From Anaerolineae bacterium (GTDB lineage: Bacteria > Chloroflexota > Anaerolineae > Aggregatilineales > Phototrophicaceae), in assembly GCA_020848855.1 (NCBI GenBank), contig JADLHH010000650.1, positions 1-5,242 on the forward strand: 5,242 nt of DNA, in the 5' to 3' direction. The notes beneath the pieces were generated by a model that did no database searches, was not told the DNA's origin, and saw only the letters and a program-made list of their open reading frames with translations. Positions within the stretch are counted from its first letter, which is position 1; every line of letters begins with the position of its first letter. Below, in pieces: positions 4,228-5,242 of the stretch. The position numbers were made by a program, and so were the translations under genes.

Positions 4228-5242
4228 ATGTCACGAACTCGTTGGGCTTTTGTTCTCATTCTGGTAATTGCTGGGGTACTGGCGGCTTGCCAGCCAGCGG
4301 CGACGCCGACGCCGACGCCTCGTCCGACGGCGACGACCGCGCCGACTGAAGCGCCGACCGAAGCGGCTGTCACGCCGACTGAAGAGGTGGTCGTCGAAGC
4401 TGCCACTGAAGAAATGGCGGCGACCGAGGAAATGATGGTCACCGAAGAAGCCACCGAAGAAATGAGTGCGACCGAGGAAATGGCGGCGACCGAAGAAATG
4501 ACGCCTGAAGTGGGTGACGTCCTGACGGTCGCCGGGCAGGCGGGCGATTTCACCACGCTGCTGGCGGCGGTCAACGCTGCCGGCTTGACCGAAACCGTGC
4601 AGGGTGAAGGTCCCTTCACGATCTTCGCCCCGACTGACGACGCTTTCGCGGCGCTGCTCGAATCGACCGGCATGACCGCTGACGAGCTGCTCGCCAGCGA
4701 CACGCTCGCGGCAATCCTGCAGTACCACATCGTCTCCGGCAAGGTCACGTCGGACGACCTGGAGAACTACCGCAGCACCGACAACCCCGACCAGATCATC
4801 GTTCCCACCCTCGAAGGCGAGAACCTGACGATCACCTTCGCCGACGACGGCACGGTCGTTATCAACGGCGTGGCGAATGTGACGTTGTCCAACGTCGAAG
4901 CCTCGAACGGCGTGATCCACGTCATTGACGCGGTGCTGACGCCGCCCTCGATGGCTGCTGAAGAACCCGTCGCTGAAGTAACCGAAGAAGCCACCGAAGA
5001 GATGGCGATGGCGACCGAGGAAGCCACCGAAGAGATGGCGATGGCGACCGAAGCGCCGACCGAAGAAGTCGTCGTTGAGCCGACCTCTGCGCCGGAAGTG
5101 GTGGCAGGTGGCGCAACGATCACGATTGCCGCCGGAGATGCGGTCGTCGTCGGTCTGGCTGCTGGTCTCAGCGGCGAGGGTATTGCCCCGCTCGGCATCG
5201 ACATTCAGCGCGGCGCGGAAATGGCTGTCAGTGACCGCCCGA
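4228..5242 (+). CDS. Lipoprotein with fasciclin (FAS1) domain and start of an ABC-type substrate-binding domain (3' partial)
   Basis: The frame is open to the window edge (338 residues visible). The ATG is preceded by GGAGGA (4215-4220) at 7 nt. A lipoprotein signal (MSRTRWAF, then a hydrophobic core) ends in the lipobox LAAC, with Cys21 as the predicted lipidation site and Gln22 after it. Residues 22-94 are a low-complexity linker (TPTPTPRPT, then ATEEM-type repeats). A complete FAS1 domain spans about 97-239, with the H1 motif FTIFAPTDDAFAAL (130-143), the YH motif (166-167) and the H2 motif GVIHVIDAVL (229-238). A second Thr/Glu/Met linker covers about 242-291. From about 297 ITIAAGDAVVVGLAAGLSG and GIDIQRGAEMAV (323-334) resemble the N-terminus of LivJ-like type I binding proteins (Peripla_BP_6). 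The protein is expected on the outer face of the cytoplasmic membrane. FAS1 domains mediate adhesion or carbohydrate/protein contacts; the binding-protein call rests on about 42 residues and is less sure. Confidence 0.85.
   Translation, partial: MSRTRWAFVLILVIAGVLAACQPAATPTPTPRPTATTAPTEAPTEAAVTPTEEVVVEAATEEMAATEEMMVTEEATEEMSATEEMAATEEMTPEVGDVLTVAGQAGDFTTLLAAVNAAGLTETVQGEGPFTIFAPTDDAFAALLESTGMTADELLASDTLAAILQYHIVSGKVTSDDLENYRSTDNPDQIIVPTLEGENLTITFADDGTVVINGVANVTLSNVEASNGVIHVIDAVLTPPSMAAEEPVAEVTEEATEEMAMATEEATEEMAMATEAPTEEVVVEPTSAPEVVAGGATITIAAGDAVVVGLAAGLSGEGIAPLGIDIQRGAEMAVSDRP
4402..4500 (+). repeat. ATEEM-type coding repeats, first linker
   Basis: Residues 59-91 of the lipoprotein consist of about six 5-6-residue units built on (A/S)-A-T-E-E-M, some with V in place of A or lacking the Met. 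The linker is acidic and probably disordered. Codons alternate between GAA and GAG, so the units are related but not identical at the DNA level. It separates the lipid anchor from the FAS1 domain. Confidence 0.8.
4987..5052 (+). repeat. Two tandem 33-nt coding repeats, second linker
   Basis: The 11-residue unit EATEEMAMATE occurs twice in succession (residues 254-264 and 265-275; bases 4987-5019 and 5020-5052). The two DNA copies differ only in the last base (GAG versus GAA), pointing to recent duplication or slippage. The repeat sits between the FAS1 domain and the presumed substrate-binding domain and resembles the first linker. Confidence 0.9.

Noticed and set aside
4303..4320. ACGCCG hexamer run considered as a regulatory or CRISPR-like repeat
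   Set aside because: It simply encodes the TPTPTP segment of the lipoprotein linker, which is common after lipoprotein anchors.
4185..5204. Several minus-strand frames rich in Ser/Val/Ala or Gly/Arg opposite the lipoprotein gene
   Set aside because: Their low complexity is the mirror of the Thr/Glu linker repeats (for example SSVA runs), with no independent start signals or domains.

Overview
The window looks like a stretch of chromosome from a GC-rich, non-model bacterium, most likely a member of the Chloroflexota (Anaerolineae-like). This placement is inferred from style: high GC with GC-rich third codon positions, a lipoprotein whose anchor is followed by a TPTPTPRPT-type and Thr/Glu-rich linker, and branched-chain-amino-acid-type binding proteins, all of which I associate with that phylum. 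No rRNA or other decisive marker is present. All five genes lie on the + strand. The first is cut by the left edge and the last by the right edge.

Positions 1-2525 hold a two-gene unit. The 3' two thirds of an SLC13/DASS-type anion permease with two internal TrkA_C (RCK_C) domains is followed after 11 nt by rarA (mgsA), a replication-associated AAA+ ATPase. The rarA Shine-Dalgarno sequence overlaps the permease stop codon, so the two are probably co-transcribed, although no functional link is obvious.

Positions 2526-3050 form a self-contained rpmF (ribosomal protein L32) unit. It has a gene-free spacer with a 9-nt tandem repeat and a near-palindrome, a perfect-consensus sigma70-type promoter (TTGACA, 18 nt, TATAAT), a leader with a perfect 7-bp hairpin just before the ribosome binding site, the small zinc-ribbon L32 gene with a GTG start, and a strong intrinsic terminator.

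Positions 3051-4124 hold fabD (malonyl-CoA:ACP transacylase) behind a palindromic element and a modest promoter candidate. The rpmF then fabD order echoes the rpmF-plsX-fabHDG cluster of other bacteria, but plsX and fabH are absent between them and a terminator separates the pair.

Positions 4125-5242 hold a short AT-rich regulatory region (promoter candidate overlapping a perfect inverted repeat with a GCGA loop, flanked by 8-nt direct repeats). It is followed by the start of a large lipoprotein gene. The protein has a lipobox signal peptide, a Thr/Glu/Met repeat linker, a complete fasciclin (FAS1) domain, a second linker of the same kind, and then the beginning of what looks like a type I ABC-transporter substrate-binding domain. 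This FAS1-plus-binding-protein architecture, with matching repeats on both sides of the FAS1 domain, is the most unusual thing in the window. I see no CRISPR array, tRNA, rRNA, insertion sequence or defence system.
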